Below, piece after piece: positions 28,505-36,960 of a stretch of 37,305 nucleotides of DNA. The stretch comes from Stentor coeruleus. Lineage: Eukaryota > Ciliophora > Heterotrichea > Heterotrichida > Stentoridae. Numbering within the stretch: position 1 is the stretch's first letter; each line of letters opens with the position of its first letter. A model generated the notes under the pieces. The model was not told the DNA's origin. It saw nothing but the letters and a program-made list of their open reading frames with translations, and made no database searches. The stretch is taken from assembly GCA_001970955.1 (NCBI GenBank), contig MPUH01000745.1, positions 1 to 37,305 on the forward strand, written 5' to 3'. The position numbers and the translations under genes were made by a program.

Positions 28505-28966
28505 TTAGCTTAAACTAGCGGAACTATTGACAATATCGTCCCTCAAACTAAAACCAACTTTTCTTAAAAAGTCCCCTTCAGTAGACGTGTCCCCTACTGG
28601 CTCTTGCGAAAATACATCACTTTTCTTCAAAGACTCCCAATCAAGATCCTCTTTAGCAAAAGCTTCAAATAATGCACAGTCCACAGAATTGTCAGTATTT
28701 TTCTGTAATACCCCTCCTACATGCACAATTTTCCTGATAGTCCCACCTTTTAAATGAACTTCAATCACCCCTGGGTTTAAAGTTGTTTGGAAAACCATAA
28801 ATTGACTATTAACTATACCTCTGCCTCCGTCTAGTGATTCAAAGATTATTGTCTCAACTTCTGTAGAATTGTGGAAGATAGTCCAGGTAGGAGAATGCAT
28901 GCGTACAACTAAGCCTTCACTTTTTACCGCTTCAGCGAATAATCTTCTGAGATTCTTACCCAGCAT
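28505..28966 (-). CDS. Probable mitochondrial F1-ATP synthase delta subunit (bacterial epsilon type)
   Basis: 153 residues, ATG at 28966, TAA stop. Residues 1-17 ([17 protein letters not shown]) are basic, amphipathic and lack acids until position 12, fitting a short mitochondrial targeting sequence. The rest follows the order of the delta/epsilon beta-sandwich: [45 protein letters not shown] (split here for brevity), then the KIVHVGG strand and [12 protein letters not shown]. These correspond to the sP..tif, GefGiL, LkPGvv and fvsGGf landmarks of the family. Length agrees with mitochondrial delta. The usual C-terminal helical hairpin is short and acidic here. It would sit in the central stalk of complex V. 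Similarity is recognised by motif only. Confidence 0.7.
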   Translation of the reverse strand: MLGKNLRRLFAEAVKSEGLVVRMHSPTWTIFHNSTEVETIIFESLDGGRGIVNSQFMVFQTTLNPGVIEVHLKGGTIRKIVHVGGVLQKNTDNSVDCALFEAFAKEDLDWESLKKSDVFSQEPVGDTSTEGDFLRKVGFSLRDDIVNSSASLS

Positions 28967-29242
28967 ATTTATTTGCTTTTATCTTAATAATTGTCTAGAT
29001 CGTAGAATTAGAATTGATTAGAACAGTTTAAAAAGTAAAGTAAAATGAGGAACTTATGATAAGGTAAATCAGAAACAACCAATATTTGATATTTTAATAA
29101 AATTTTTAATGTTATAATATTGAAATGATTTTATATACTTGTAAAAGTATTAGGTATAAAAAAGTGTATCTTTTCATAATAAAATCTAATAGTATACTTA
29201 TTCATCTTAAATATCATTCCCCAAACTTTTCATAATAAAAAA

Positions 29243-31480
29243 ATGTTTCTATTATCAACCCTATATCTTATTATTGGAATATCAGCAATAATTATAGAAT
29301 CTGATCACATAGACACAAATTTGCCATGTTTAGATAAATCACTAGAAATCTCTAAACTATATAATTCTATAACAGAGTGTTCAGATTTTCAAAAAGACAA
29401 TATTTTCATATGCAGCCATAAAACAGGGAAAATCATAAGTAGTCTATTAAAAAACAATCATTGCCTTGACTCGACTTTTCAGTTTATTTTAATACAAATT
29501 TCATATGAAATTGAAGAAGAGCCATTATGTTTTTCTAACTTCTTATTTTCAAATTACATGTCAAAACTAAGTAAAGATTCTATCAAAAACACAAGACTTT
29601 ATCCTAAGTATTTTAAGGATTATAATGTATGGAAAACTGAAATGCAAGTATTGAATCAAATATGTCAAAATAGATCTTTTATAGCTGCGAAGAACTTTTA
29701 TGAAATTTTAAACAGACTTTGGCCTATGATTGATATGCCTAAACCTGCATTGGTATTAATTGAGTACTTTGAAAATTATATTATAAACAAAGGTATAGCT
29801 TATAATAAGGATATTTATTATAAAAAAGAAGGAGATTATGATGATGGCGGGAATATGAATTTTGATGATATTAAAAGTTTGAAAATAAATTATGATGAAA
29901 ATGAAAGGGATATGCATGAGAAGAGAGATATGAATTATAAGGAACAGATTAAAGATTTGAAAAATGAAATAGGTAGGAATGTTAGAGCTATTTATGAGTT
30001 AAAAACAGAGGTTAGAGAGATTCTTGCTGAATTTAGGGATTTTAGGCTCATTTATGTTATGGAATACGAAAAAAGTAAGGATTTCAATAATTTTGCGGAA
30101 CAAAATCAAAAACTTTTTACTAATGATCAGAAGGGAGAAAGTAAAGATAATAGAAAAACAAGTGAAAACATATTTACTTCAGAGAAAAATCTAAATTCAA
30201 AAAGTGCCAATGTTTTATTTGATATACTTGGTATTAACAAAAATATTCAAAATGAGTTAAAAGATAAAATCCTAGAAGATGATTTTGAATATAAACAAAA
30301 CAACAAAGATCAAACTAATTTTTGGGAAGTTTTCAATGAGCTTGAGAGAGAATTTAGTAAAACTCATCAAGACAAAGAGACTAGTCCAATAAAATCTCAA
30401 GATTCAGAAGATAATTTTCATATTCAAAATGATATTAAGGACGAAGAGATTTCTGATATTAATATAGAAAATTGGACTGAAGAGTTAGAAAAAAATAACA
30501 ACACCGAAAGCGAAGACTACAAATCATGGGCAAAAAGTTCAGAAAAAATGAAAATGCTCATTGAATTCATTCAAAGCACAAACCTTTTTAACTGTGCAAT
30601 CGAAAGAATATTATTAAAAGTACCTCTAAATATTCTCAGCAAATATCTCCCTTCATCCTTATTGAAAAAACTAAAATTTTTCCTAAACGCCAAAAAAATG
30701 ATCACAAACTCAGAATGCTCAGAATTTCAAAAAATGTTTGTTGATATGATTATATTTCTTATTGAAAACGAACAATTTGGTGTTTATAATATTATTATCA
30801 ATATAGCATCAAAAGGTTTTGAAAACATATCTCCTGAGCAGATCATCGAGATTATAATATTTTTATATTCAAACAAAGAATTAATAAAATCAGCTGATTT
30901 TTCTCAATGGATAAATGATGCTAGTATTTTTATAAAAGATCTTAAAAACCCATTATTAGAAAATGCAGAAATGTATTATAACAATTTAAAAAAAAATATT
31001 GGACCTCATTTAAAAAACTATGCTGAAAATGCTGGAGAACAGTTTAATATATATGCTAAAAAAGCTGGAGTTAAATTTGATGAGCTAAAAGTTCAAGCTG
31101 GAGAACAAATTGAGGTTTTAAAAGAACAAGCTGGAGTTAAAATGGAGGTTTTAAAAGAAAAAGCTGGGGTAAAATTTGATGAATTAAAAGAACAAGCTGG
31201 GGTAAAATTTGATGAATTTAAAGAACAAGCTGGGGTTAAGATTGGAGAGATTAGAGAAGAGGCTGGAATAAAAATGGGGGAGTTAAAGGAAAAGGCGGGA
31301 GAAAAGATTGTTGAAATTAAGGAGAAAGCTGGGGAAAAAATTGATGAATTTAAAGAGAAAATTGAAGTTAAAGTTGGTGGATACAATGAAAAAGCTGGAG
31401 AGTATATAAATGAGATTAAGAGTAAGGCTGAAGTGTATTGGTCAGATTTGAAGATGAAGTTTAAAAGTTGGTATTTATAG
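29243..31480 (+). CDS. Secreted cysteine-domain protein with C-terminal 11-residue repeats (array member 1)
   Basis: 745 residues, TAG stop, no known family. Signal peptide MFLLSTLYLIIGISAII. Cys-domain with C29-x16-C-x10-C-x16-C-x21-C96 and a later Cys in QICQNRSF. Residues about 230-275 predict a coiled coil (EQIKDLKNEIGRN). An acidic linker follows, then a second module with C451 and C492 (40 residues between) containing KVPLNIL and KYLP. From residue 597 to 739 come about 13 copies of an 11-residue unit, AGVKFDELKEQ-like, alternating Lys and Glu as in LEA group 3 or apolipoprotein-type amphipathic helices. Paralogue of the next gene over its whole length. Role unknown; secretion or vesicle storage is likely. 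Confidence 0.85.
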   Translation: MFLLSTLYLIIGISAIIIESDHIDTNLPCLDKSLEISKLYNSITECSDFQKDNIFICSHKTGKIISSLLKNNHCLDSTFQFILIQISYEIEEEPLCFSNFLFSNYMSKLSKDSIKNTRLYPKYFKDYNVWKTEMQVLNQICQNRSFIAAKNFYEILNRLWPMIDMPKPALVLIEYFENYIINKGIAYNKDIYYKKEGDYDDGGNMNFDDIKSLKINYDENERDMHEKRDMNYKEQIKDLKNEIGRNVRAIYELKTEVREILAEFRDFRLIYVMEYEKSKDFNNFAEQNQKLFTNDQKGESKDNRKTSENIFTSEKNLNSKSANVLFDILGINKNIQNELKDKILEDDFEYKQNNKDQTNFWEVFNELEREFSKTHQDKETSPIKSQDSEDNFHIQNDIKDEEISDINIENWTEELEKNNNTESEDYKSWAKSSEKMKMLIEFIQSTNLFNCAIERILLKVPLNILSKYLPSSLLKKLKFFLNAKKMITNSECSEFQKMFVDMIIFLIENEQFGVYNIIINIASKGFENISPEQIIEIIIFLYSNKELIKSADFSQWINDASIFIKDLKNPLLENAEMYYNNLKKNIGPHLKNYAENAGEQFNIYAKKAGVKFDELKVQAGEQIEVLKEQAGVKMEVLKEKAGVKFDELKEQAGVKFDEFKEQAGVKIGEIREEAGIKMGELKEKAGEKIVEIKEKAGEKIDEFKEKIEVKVGGYNEKAGEYINEIKSKAEVYWSDLKMKFKSWYL
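31031..31468 (+). repeat. 33-bp coding tandem repeats (about 13 units)
   Basis: Units encode 11 residues of consensus AGVKFDELKEQ. Some neighbours are nearly identical at the DNA level (around 31141-31240), others diverged, indicating repeated unequal duplication with purifying selection on the amphipathic pattern. Confidence 0.85.
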
Positions 31481-31604
31481 ATTGTAGCTATATATTTCAT
31501 AGGTTTAATGATGATTAAATTTTATCAGGATGTAAATAGATTATATAAAATGAACTATTTAACTTTAGTCTTATTTCTAATATATGTATGATAATTTATA
31601 AAAA

Positions 31605-33965
31605 ATGATACTGCTAATAGTTTGGGAAATTTGTCTTACTGTGTCAAGCGCAGTTCTTTTACCTGAACTAATCCAAAGCAATATGCAATGTTTAAAAGTG
31701 TCCTTAGAAATGCCTAAGCTCTATGAATATTTAACAGAATGCACTCAGACTCATAATGAAAATCAATTTAGCTGTGCTATTACATCGGGAAAACTTCTAG
31801 GTGATGTTGTAAAAAACTCTAAGTGTTTCGACATAAATTTCGAATATGTCTTAATTCATATATCATATGAACTCCAAGAAGAACCCTTATGCACTTCTTT
31901 TTATCTGTTTATAGATTTTATGAATATTTCTTGGGAGGAATATAAAAAAAATATTGAAAAATATTTTGAACCTTTAACTAAATATTACAAATTGATAGAG
32001 AATATGCTTGAATTAAGAGAAGCCTGTCAATTAAGATCAGAACTAGCTGCTCAAAATTTTTATGAGATATTAATAAAGTTTTGGCCTTCAATTGAAATAC
32101 CCAAGTTTGTTATCATGGTCATTGAATATATTGAAAATTTAAAAAATAACAATGAAAATAGTCAATCTAGTATGACTGATAATGATGAAAACTATGAAGA
32201 TACAATTGCTTTTATAGAAAATGAGAAAGATTTTAATGAAGATGATAGTGATGATATAGAAAATAAGGAAAATATAGATGATAAACAGTTGGTTTTTCAT
32301 GAATATGATGATAAAGAGGATATTTTTATAAGTTCAACAAATAACCTTGAACTTATAAAGCCAAAGGAAGATATTTATAATCTAACAGATAAATGTAATG
32401 AAAATTATGGGGAAAGTTTTGAATATGAAGATTATAAAACTGAGATTAGAGAATTAAAAAAAGAACTGAACAAAAATATCCAAACTGTTTTAGAGTTACA
32501 AGTGGAAGTTAGAGAAATTATTACTGACTTAAGGAATATTAGAGAAATATACACTATGGAAATTGAAAAATATAGAAATCTGGGAGAAGGTAGTACAGAT
32601 TCTAAAAATATAAAAAATTATAAGGTAAGTGATAACCCTGAACAAAAAAATTTTGTAGATGAAATTGAAAGTAGTATAAAATTTGATGAAAAAAGCAGAA
32701 ATAGTTTAATTTTAGAAAAAGAATTTGAAGATAATGTAATAGTGATAACTGTAGATGATGAAGAAAATGATAGAAAAGATTGTGATGATGAAAAATGTGT
32801 TGAAAACAATAGTTATTATCAAGAAAGTATTGATAATTCAGATATTATTTATCATGCAGAAATAGATATTGAAGCATCTTTGAATACAGAGATGGAAAAT
32901 GAAGATAACAATCAAGAAAATAATGGAGAAAATATTGAAAAAAATATTGAAGAAAATTTTGAAGAGAATAACCAAGAAAATTTTGAAGAGAATTACCAAA
33001 ATAGTGAAGAAGAATCATATTCTGGCTATGAAGAATCTGACGATAGTTCAAACGAAAATTCATGGGAAAGCAACTACCAAAGAATAAAAAAACTTTTAGA
33101 ATTTATTCGAAATTCTGGGTTTCTTAACTGTGTCATTGAAAGAATCCTCGCCAAAGTTCCAATAAAAATTCTAAGAAAATATTTACCTAAAGAATATCTT
33201 TCAAAATTCGAAAGTTTTCTCAAATTAGCATCCTTCAACTTTGGCTCAAAATGCACTACCAGTCAAAGATTGATCATTGATTTACTATTACTAACTATTG
33301 AAAAAGATAAATTTATGCTTTTTAACATATTGTATGGCATAATTTCAAGAGATTTAAAAGACATTTCTATTCAAAATATGTATGAGATTTTAAAGTACGT
33401 ATATTTAAAAATTTCAAGAGATTTAAAAGACATTTCTATTCAAAAGATGTATGAGATTTTAAAGTACGTATATTTAAACATGGATCAATTTAAATCTATA
33501 GATCTCTATGAATGGATTAATCAAGTTAATGAATTTATTAAAGATAATAAAGGCCCATTATTTGAAGAATTAAAAGGATATTATAATGAGTTTATGGATA
33601 GTTTTAAGTCATATTATGAGTATTATACTAAAAGTGCTAAAGAAAAGTCAAATGAATTTAGTGAAAAGGCAGGGGAAAAGATCAAGGAATTCAGTGCAAA
33701 GGCAGGAGAAACAATCAATGATTTCAGTGCAAAGGCAGGGGAAACTATTAATGATTTCAGTGAAAAAGCTGGGGAAAAGATCAAGGATTTCAGTGCAAAA
33801 GCGGGAGAAAAGATTAATGATTTCAGTGCAAAAGCGGGAGAAAATTTATATGAGCTTAAAGAAAATATATATGAATATAGTGATAAAACTGGAGAATATA
33901 TTAAAGATAAAGCAAAAGGATATTGGACTGATATGAAGTTGAATTTAGGAAAAATATTTGAATAA
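31605..33965 (+). CDS. Secreted cysteine-domain protein with C-terminal 11-residue repeats (array member 2)
   Basis: 786 residues, TAA stop, 124 bp after member 1. Signal peptide MILLIVWEICLTVSSAVLL. The Cys spacing is identical to member 1: C29-x16-C-x10-C-x16-C-x21-C96. The coiled coil (KTEIRELKKELNKN) aligns with that of member 1. A very acidic, Asn/Glu-rich linker runs to about 490. The second module has C509 and C550 (40 between) with KVPIKIL and KYLP conserved. A 23-residue in-frame duplication (ISRDLKDISIQ unit) follows at about 580-625. From residue 678, about seven 11-residue units (AGEKINDFSAK type) form an amphipathic tail ending in IKDKAKGYW. Unknown role. Confidence 0.85.
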   Translation: MILLIVWEICLTVSSAVLLPELIQSNMQCLKVSLEMPKLYEYLTECTQTHNENQFSCAITSGKLLGDVVKNSKCFDINFEYVLIHISYELQEEPLCTSFYLFIDFMNISWEEYKKNIEKYFEPLTKYYKLIENMLELREACQLRSELAAQNFYEILIKFWPSIEIPKFVIMVIEYIENLKNNNENSQSSMTDNDENYEDTIAFIENEKDFNEDDSDDIENKENIDDKQLVFHEYDDKEDIFISSTNNLELIKPKEDIYNLTDKCNENYGESFEYEDYKTEIRELKKELNKNIQTVLELQVEVREIITDLRNIREIYTMEIEKYRNLGEGSTDSKNIKNYKVSDNPEQKNFVDEIESSIKFDEKSRNSLILEKEFEDNVIVITVDDEENDRKDCDDEKCVENNSYYQESIDNSDIIYHAEIDIEASLNTEMENEDNNQENNGENIEKNIEENFEENNQENFEENYQNSEEESYSGYEESDDSSNENSWESNYQRIKKLLEFIRNSGFLNCVIERILAKVPIKILRKYLPKEYLSKFESFLKLASFNFGSKCTTSQRLIIDLLLLTIEKDKFMLFNILYGIISRDLKDISIQNMYEILKYVYLKISRDLKDISIQKMYEILKYVYLNMDQFKSIDLYEWINQVNEFIKDNKGPLFEELKGYYNEFMDSFKSYYEYYTKSAKEKSNEFSEKAGEKIKEFSAKAGETINDFSAKAGETINDFSEKAGEKIKDFSAKAGEKINDFSAKAGENLYELKENIYEYSDKTGEYIKDKAKGYWTDMKLNLGKIFE
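33342..33479. repeat. 69-bp in-frame tandem duplication in array member 2
   Basis: Copies at 33342-33410 and 33411-33479 differ at about two positions and add 23 residues between the second Cys module and the 11-residue repeats. Member 1 has a single copy at this place. Confidence 0.88.
33636..33866 (+). repeat. 33-bp coding tandem repeats (about seven units)
   Basis: Units encode AGEKINDFSAK-like 11-mers with Ser-Ala in place of the Lys-Glu of member 1. Several neighbouring units are nearly identical at DNA level. Confidence 0.85.
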
Positions 33966-34693
33966 AAATAGATATTATAGTAATAGTTTTACCTTAAAAA
34001 TTGAAGTATATTTGATTTTTGAAATAATGCGTACAATAATTGTTTGTAAAATATAAGGATTTATAACTTAACTACTTATTTTAAGATTACTAGCTAGCCT
34101 CAGGCCAAATATTAGTAATAGCCTGATAATTTATTCTAAATATTGCTAAAGAAAGATAGAGTAAGCAAAAGTTTTAAGTATCACGAAGCTATCCAAATCA
34201 ATTTTTCCCTGAATATTTATCAGACTTTATTCTAATATAGAATCTATTTAAAAGAGAGCCTTATCATGCAAGAGAAAGATAGAGTAAGCAAAAGTTTTAA
34301 GTATCACGAAGCTATTCAAATCAATTTTACCCTGAATATTTATCAGACTTTATTCTAATATAGAATCTATTTAAAAGAGAGCCTTATCATGCATCCCTTA
34401 TTCTTTTACTTAAAAAATATTATTTACTTTTGTCTTTGAAAACTATTAAATAATATTAAGTTTTATAGTAATTATTCAATTCAAATTTGTCTATATTGCA
34501 TTATGGGTAATTCATTTGCATATCAAAATTCTTTAAAAAGAATCATGAAGAAAAAATAAAAGTATGAAATAATACACTTTACAAGAGTCAAGAAAAATTG
34601 AATATTTGCTACAAAAAAAAGAATTCTATATCAAATCCTTACTTGAAGGCTTACAAAATTCATAACAGATTAGCATTTAAATTTTAAATAAAA
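33966..34693. other. Intergenic stretch inside the array, carries a duplication
   Basis: No open frame of note. Holds the 120-bp duplication at 34151-34393 and an AT-rich leader before member 3. It marks the boundary between the long members (1-2) and the short members (3-5). Confidence 0.5.
34151..34393. repeat. 120-bp tandem direct duplication
   Basis: Copies at 34151-34270 and 34274-34393 are separated by AGA and differ at two positions (CTATCC versus CTATTC, TTTTCC versus TTTACC). Non-coding. Confidence 0.88.
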
Positions 34694-35530
34694 ATGTTGG
34701 TTTTCTTAATTCAAATTTTGGCTTGCAGTTCATATACAATTGAAATCTGTAGCTTAATGGCTCCACTAACAATCCCATGCAATCAAAACTGTTTGAAAAC
34801 TTATACTCATAATAATGCTTCAATTTCATACGGAGATTTTTGCTTGAAGAATTATACAACTTTATCAGCTTGTTTGATACGAACAGGAGAATTATTAGAA
34901 GAGAACTTTAAAAAATTTTCTCCTTGCTTTTCAAAAGAGTATCTCAAAAAAGTGAAAGATTTTTCAGCAGTATTAGTGAAGCAAACTGAATGTTTAAATC
35001 ATTTTTCACTTAGATATTTAACTGAAGATGAAGATTTCTATGATAGCTTTGAATACAGCAATAAAATTTCATTGAAATTTATTAGCTTTCATGAATGTAA
35101 AACCAAAACGATGACATTTGCTAAGGAACTATCTGAATATGCTATAATATATAATGATGATGAGATAATAAAAAAAATTGTAAGTCTACTAATTGAAGAA
35201 ATCAATGAAATCAAAGAAATCAAAGAAAATAAAGATGAAGATGAAATTGATGAAGAACTTTTAAAGGCTTATGAGGAAGAATTGGAAATAAATAGAAAAC
35301 TTCAAAAAGATATGAAAAATCGTGAATTTGAATTGAAGATAAAAAAAAAGAAGGAGGAAAATGATGAGCTGCGAAGAAAGATTGAAGAAATAGAAAAAGA
35401 AACACATGTTGATTATGCACCAGCAAGGGTAAAGCCAATTCGTACAGAAGTTATAAAAAATTCTAGTTGGCTTGGAATTGGGATTTTTTCAGCTTTGGCA
35501 TATGCTCTTATCATGATATTCGTAGTATAG
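34694..35530 (+). CDS. Cysteine-domain protein with C-terminal membrane anchor (array member 3)
   Basis: 278 residues, TAG stop. Signal peptide of about 13 residues (MLVFLIQILACSS). Cys at 19, 29, 33, 50, 60, 78, 100 and 135, that is C-x9-C-x3-C-x16-C-x9-C-x17-C-x21-C-x34-C, exactly the spacing of member 4. Residues about 165-240 are a Glu/Lys-rich coiled coil (INEIKEIKENKDEDEID, EEELEINRKLQK). Residues about 254-278 (SSWLGIGIFSALAYALIMIF) form a C-terminal transmembrane helix. The two-Cys second module of members 1, 2 and 4 is absent, so this one appears membrane-tethered. Unknown role. Confidence 0.85.
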   Translation: MLVFLIQILACSSYTIEICSLMAPLTIPCNQNCLKTYTHNNASISYGDFCLKNYTTLSACLIRTGELLEENFKKFSPCFSKEYLKKVKDFSAVLVKQTECLNHFSLRYLTEDEDFYDSFEYSNKISLKFISFHECKTKTMTFAKELSEYAIIYNDDEIIKKIVSLLIEEINEIKEIKENKDEDEIDEELLKAYEEELEINRKLQKDMKNREFELKIKKKKEENDELRRKIEEIEKETHVDYAPARVKPIRTEVIKNSSWLGIGIFSALAYALIMIFVV

Positions 35531-35780
35531 TTAATTTTTTTTAAGATTCATTATAAACTATTATTTTGAAAGAGGATTTATTCATATTACTTAAGACTTT
35601 TATACTTCATAAAAATATCAGCTCATAATTTGTATTTTGTTCAATGTTAATTACTGCATTATCATTAATAAATATAAAAATAGGTTGATATCAATGTTGT
35701 AAATGCATTTCTACAGTATCTGCATTATTAAATGCTAAATAATTGAGATAAATATATCTATATGCAAACAATAAAATTAA

Positions 35781-36875
35781 ATGTTGATTTTACTTATGAT
35801 TGCTTTGCAAAGTCACTCATATCAAATAAAACTATGCAGTGCCGTATCACTATTTGGTGCTTCATGTGATCAGAAATGCATTAAAAAAGCTGCACCAGGC
35901 AATGATTCACTATCTTTAAAGTATTCCTGCTTAAATAGTCATTCAAATTTTATCGACTGTTTGATACACTCAGGGAATTCTATTGAGTCTTCTTTACCTG
36001 TAATAAGCTCATGTTTCAGCAAAGAAGACCTTGAAAAAGTAGAAAGCTTTGTTCAAATCTTGCAAAAACAATCATATTGTCTGAATTACTTCACACTTAA
36101 ACTACTCATAGAAGATTGGAACTTATTCGAGAAAAATAAAGAATATTTAGGATATACAATAAAAGAAATAAGCACAGATGAATGCAAGATAAAGACTTAT
36201 AAATTTAGCAGATTATTAGCTGAGCATATTGCTGGAAAAATTGTTATGGGTGATATTAGAGAATTGATTGAGATGCTGTTAGATGAATTTTGTGAAAAAG
36301 ATGAAGCATTGATAGAAAAACTTAAAGAAGCAGAAGAAATACGAGAAAAAGAAAGAATTAAGATGGAAAACAATGAAAAATCTAAGGAGAAAAAGGAAGA
36401 GAAAAAGGAAAAAGAAAAGGAAAAGAAAGAAGAGAGGAGTGATAGTAAAAAAGGGAGAAATGATATGAACTATGATGATAGTAAAACAAATAAGAGTTAT
36501 GATAAATCTAAAAAAAATGAGGAGCCTCTAAGTGAAGAAAACAGTAATTATGATGCATATGTTTCGCATATTTATGGAATTCTAAATAATAGCGGGAATT
36601 ATATATATTGTGCAGTTAACAGAATCGACTCAAATATTCCTATTTCACAACTTAAAGGCATTCTTCCAGATGAAATTATTAAAATCCTTAAGCAGTATCT
36701 GCCATTAGCTAAGAAGCTAATAGGCACAAATTTGTATGAATGCTCTGCAACTATGAACTTAGGGATCGATTTAGCTATTTCAGCATTATTACTAAGCAAA
36801 AAAGAATATGGAAAAGCAGCAGCTGGCTTTACAGGAGGATTTAATGACTTTTACTCAGGAGAAAAACAAGAATAA
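35781..36875 (+). CDS. Secreted cysteine-domain protein with second Cys module (array member 4)
   Basis: 364 residues, TAA stop, 250 bp after member 3. Signal peptide MLILLMIALQSHS. The N-domain has the same eight-Cys spacing as member 3 (19, 29, 33, 50, 60, 78, 100, 135). A highly charged KEKKEE-rich linker of about 80 residues follows. The second module has C277 and C321 (43 between) with NIPISQL and GILP matching KVPLNIL and KYLP of members 1 and 2. It ends in a hydrophobic but Gly-rich stretch (LAISALLL, AAAGFTGGF). No 11-residue repeats. Unknown role. Confidence 0.85.
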   Translation: MLILLMIALQSHSYQIKLCSAVSLFGASCDQKCIKKAAPGNDSLSLKYSCLNSHSNFIDCLIHSGNSIESSLPVISSCFSKEDLEKVESFVQILQKQSYCLNYFTLKLLIEDWNLFEKNKEYLGYTIKEISTDECKIKTYKFSRLLAEHIAGKIVMGDIRELIEMLLDEFCEKDEALIEKLKEAEEIREKERIKMENNEKSKEKKEEKKEKEKEKKEERSDSKKGRNDMNYDDSKTNKSYDKSKKNEEPLSEENSNYDAYVSHIYGILNNSGNYIYCAVNRIDSNIPISQLKGILPDEIIKILKQYLPLAKKLIGTNLYECSATMNLGIDLAISALLLSKKEYGKAAAGFTGGFNDFYSGEKQE

Positions 36876-36960
36876 TGCAAATAATCTAGTCTTTTAATTC
36901 TTTAAGGTTTTCATTAGTATATTAGTTTAAATAATTGGGTGAAGAAACATAAATAATATA

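Noticed and set aside
31093..31500. 135-codon minus-strand frame over the 11-residue repeats
   Set aside because: It is the antisense of a 33-bp repeat array, repetitive by construction (SPAFS-like units), and the plus strand has the signal peptide and conserved domains.
33586..33936. 116-codon plus-strand frame inside array member 2
   Set aside because: Out-of-frame shadow of the same repeats; Lys/Arg/Ser-only composition and no independent support.
342..36875. TGA as tryptophan, as in Blepharisma
   Set aside because: Trp-rich families (carboxypeptidases, CDPK, Myb) are complete with TGG only and no frame needs TGA read through.
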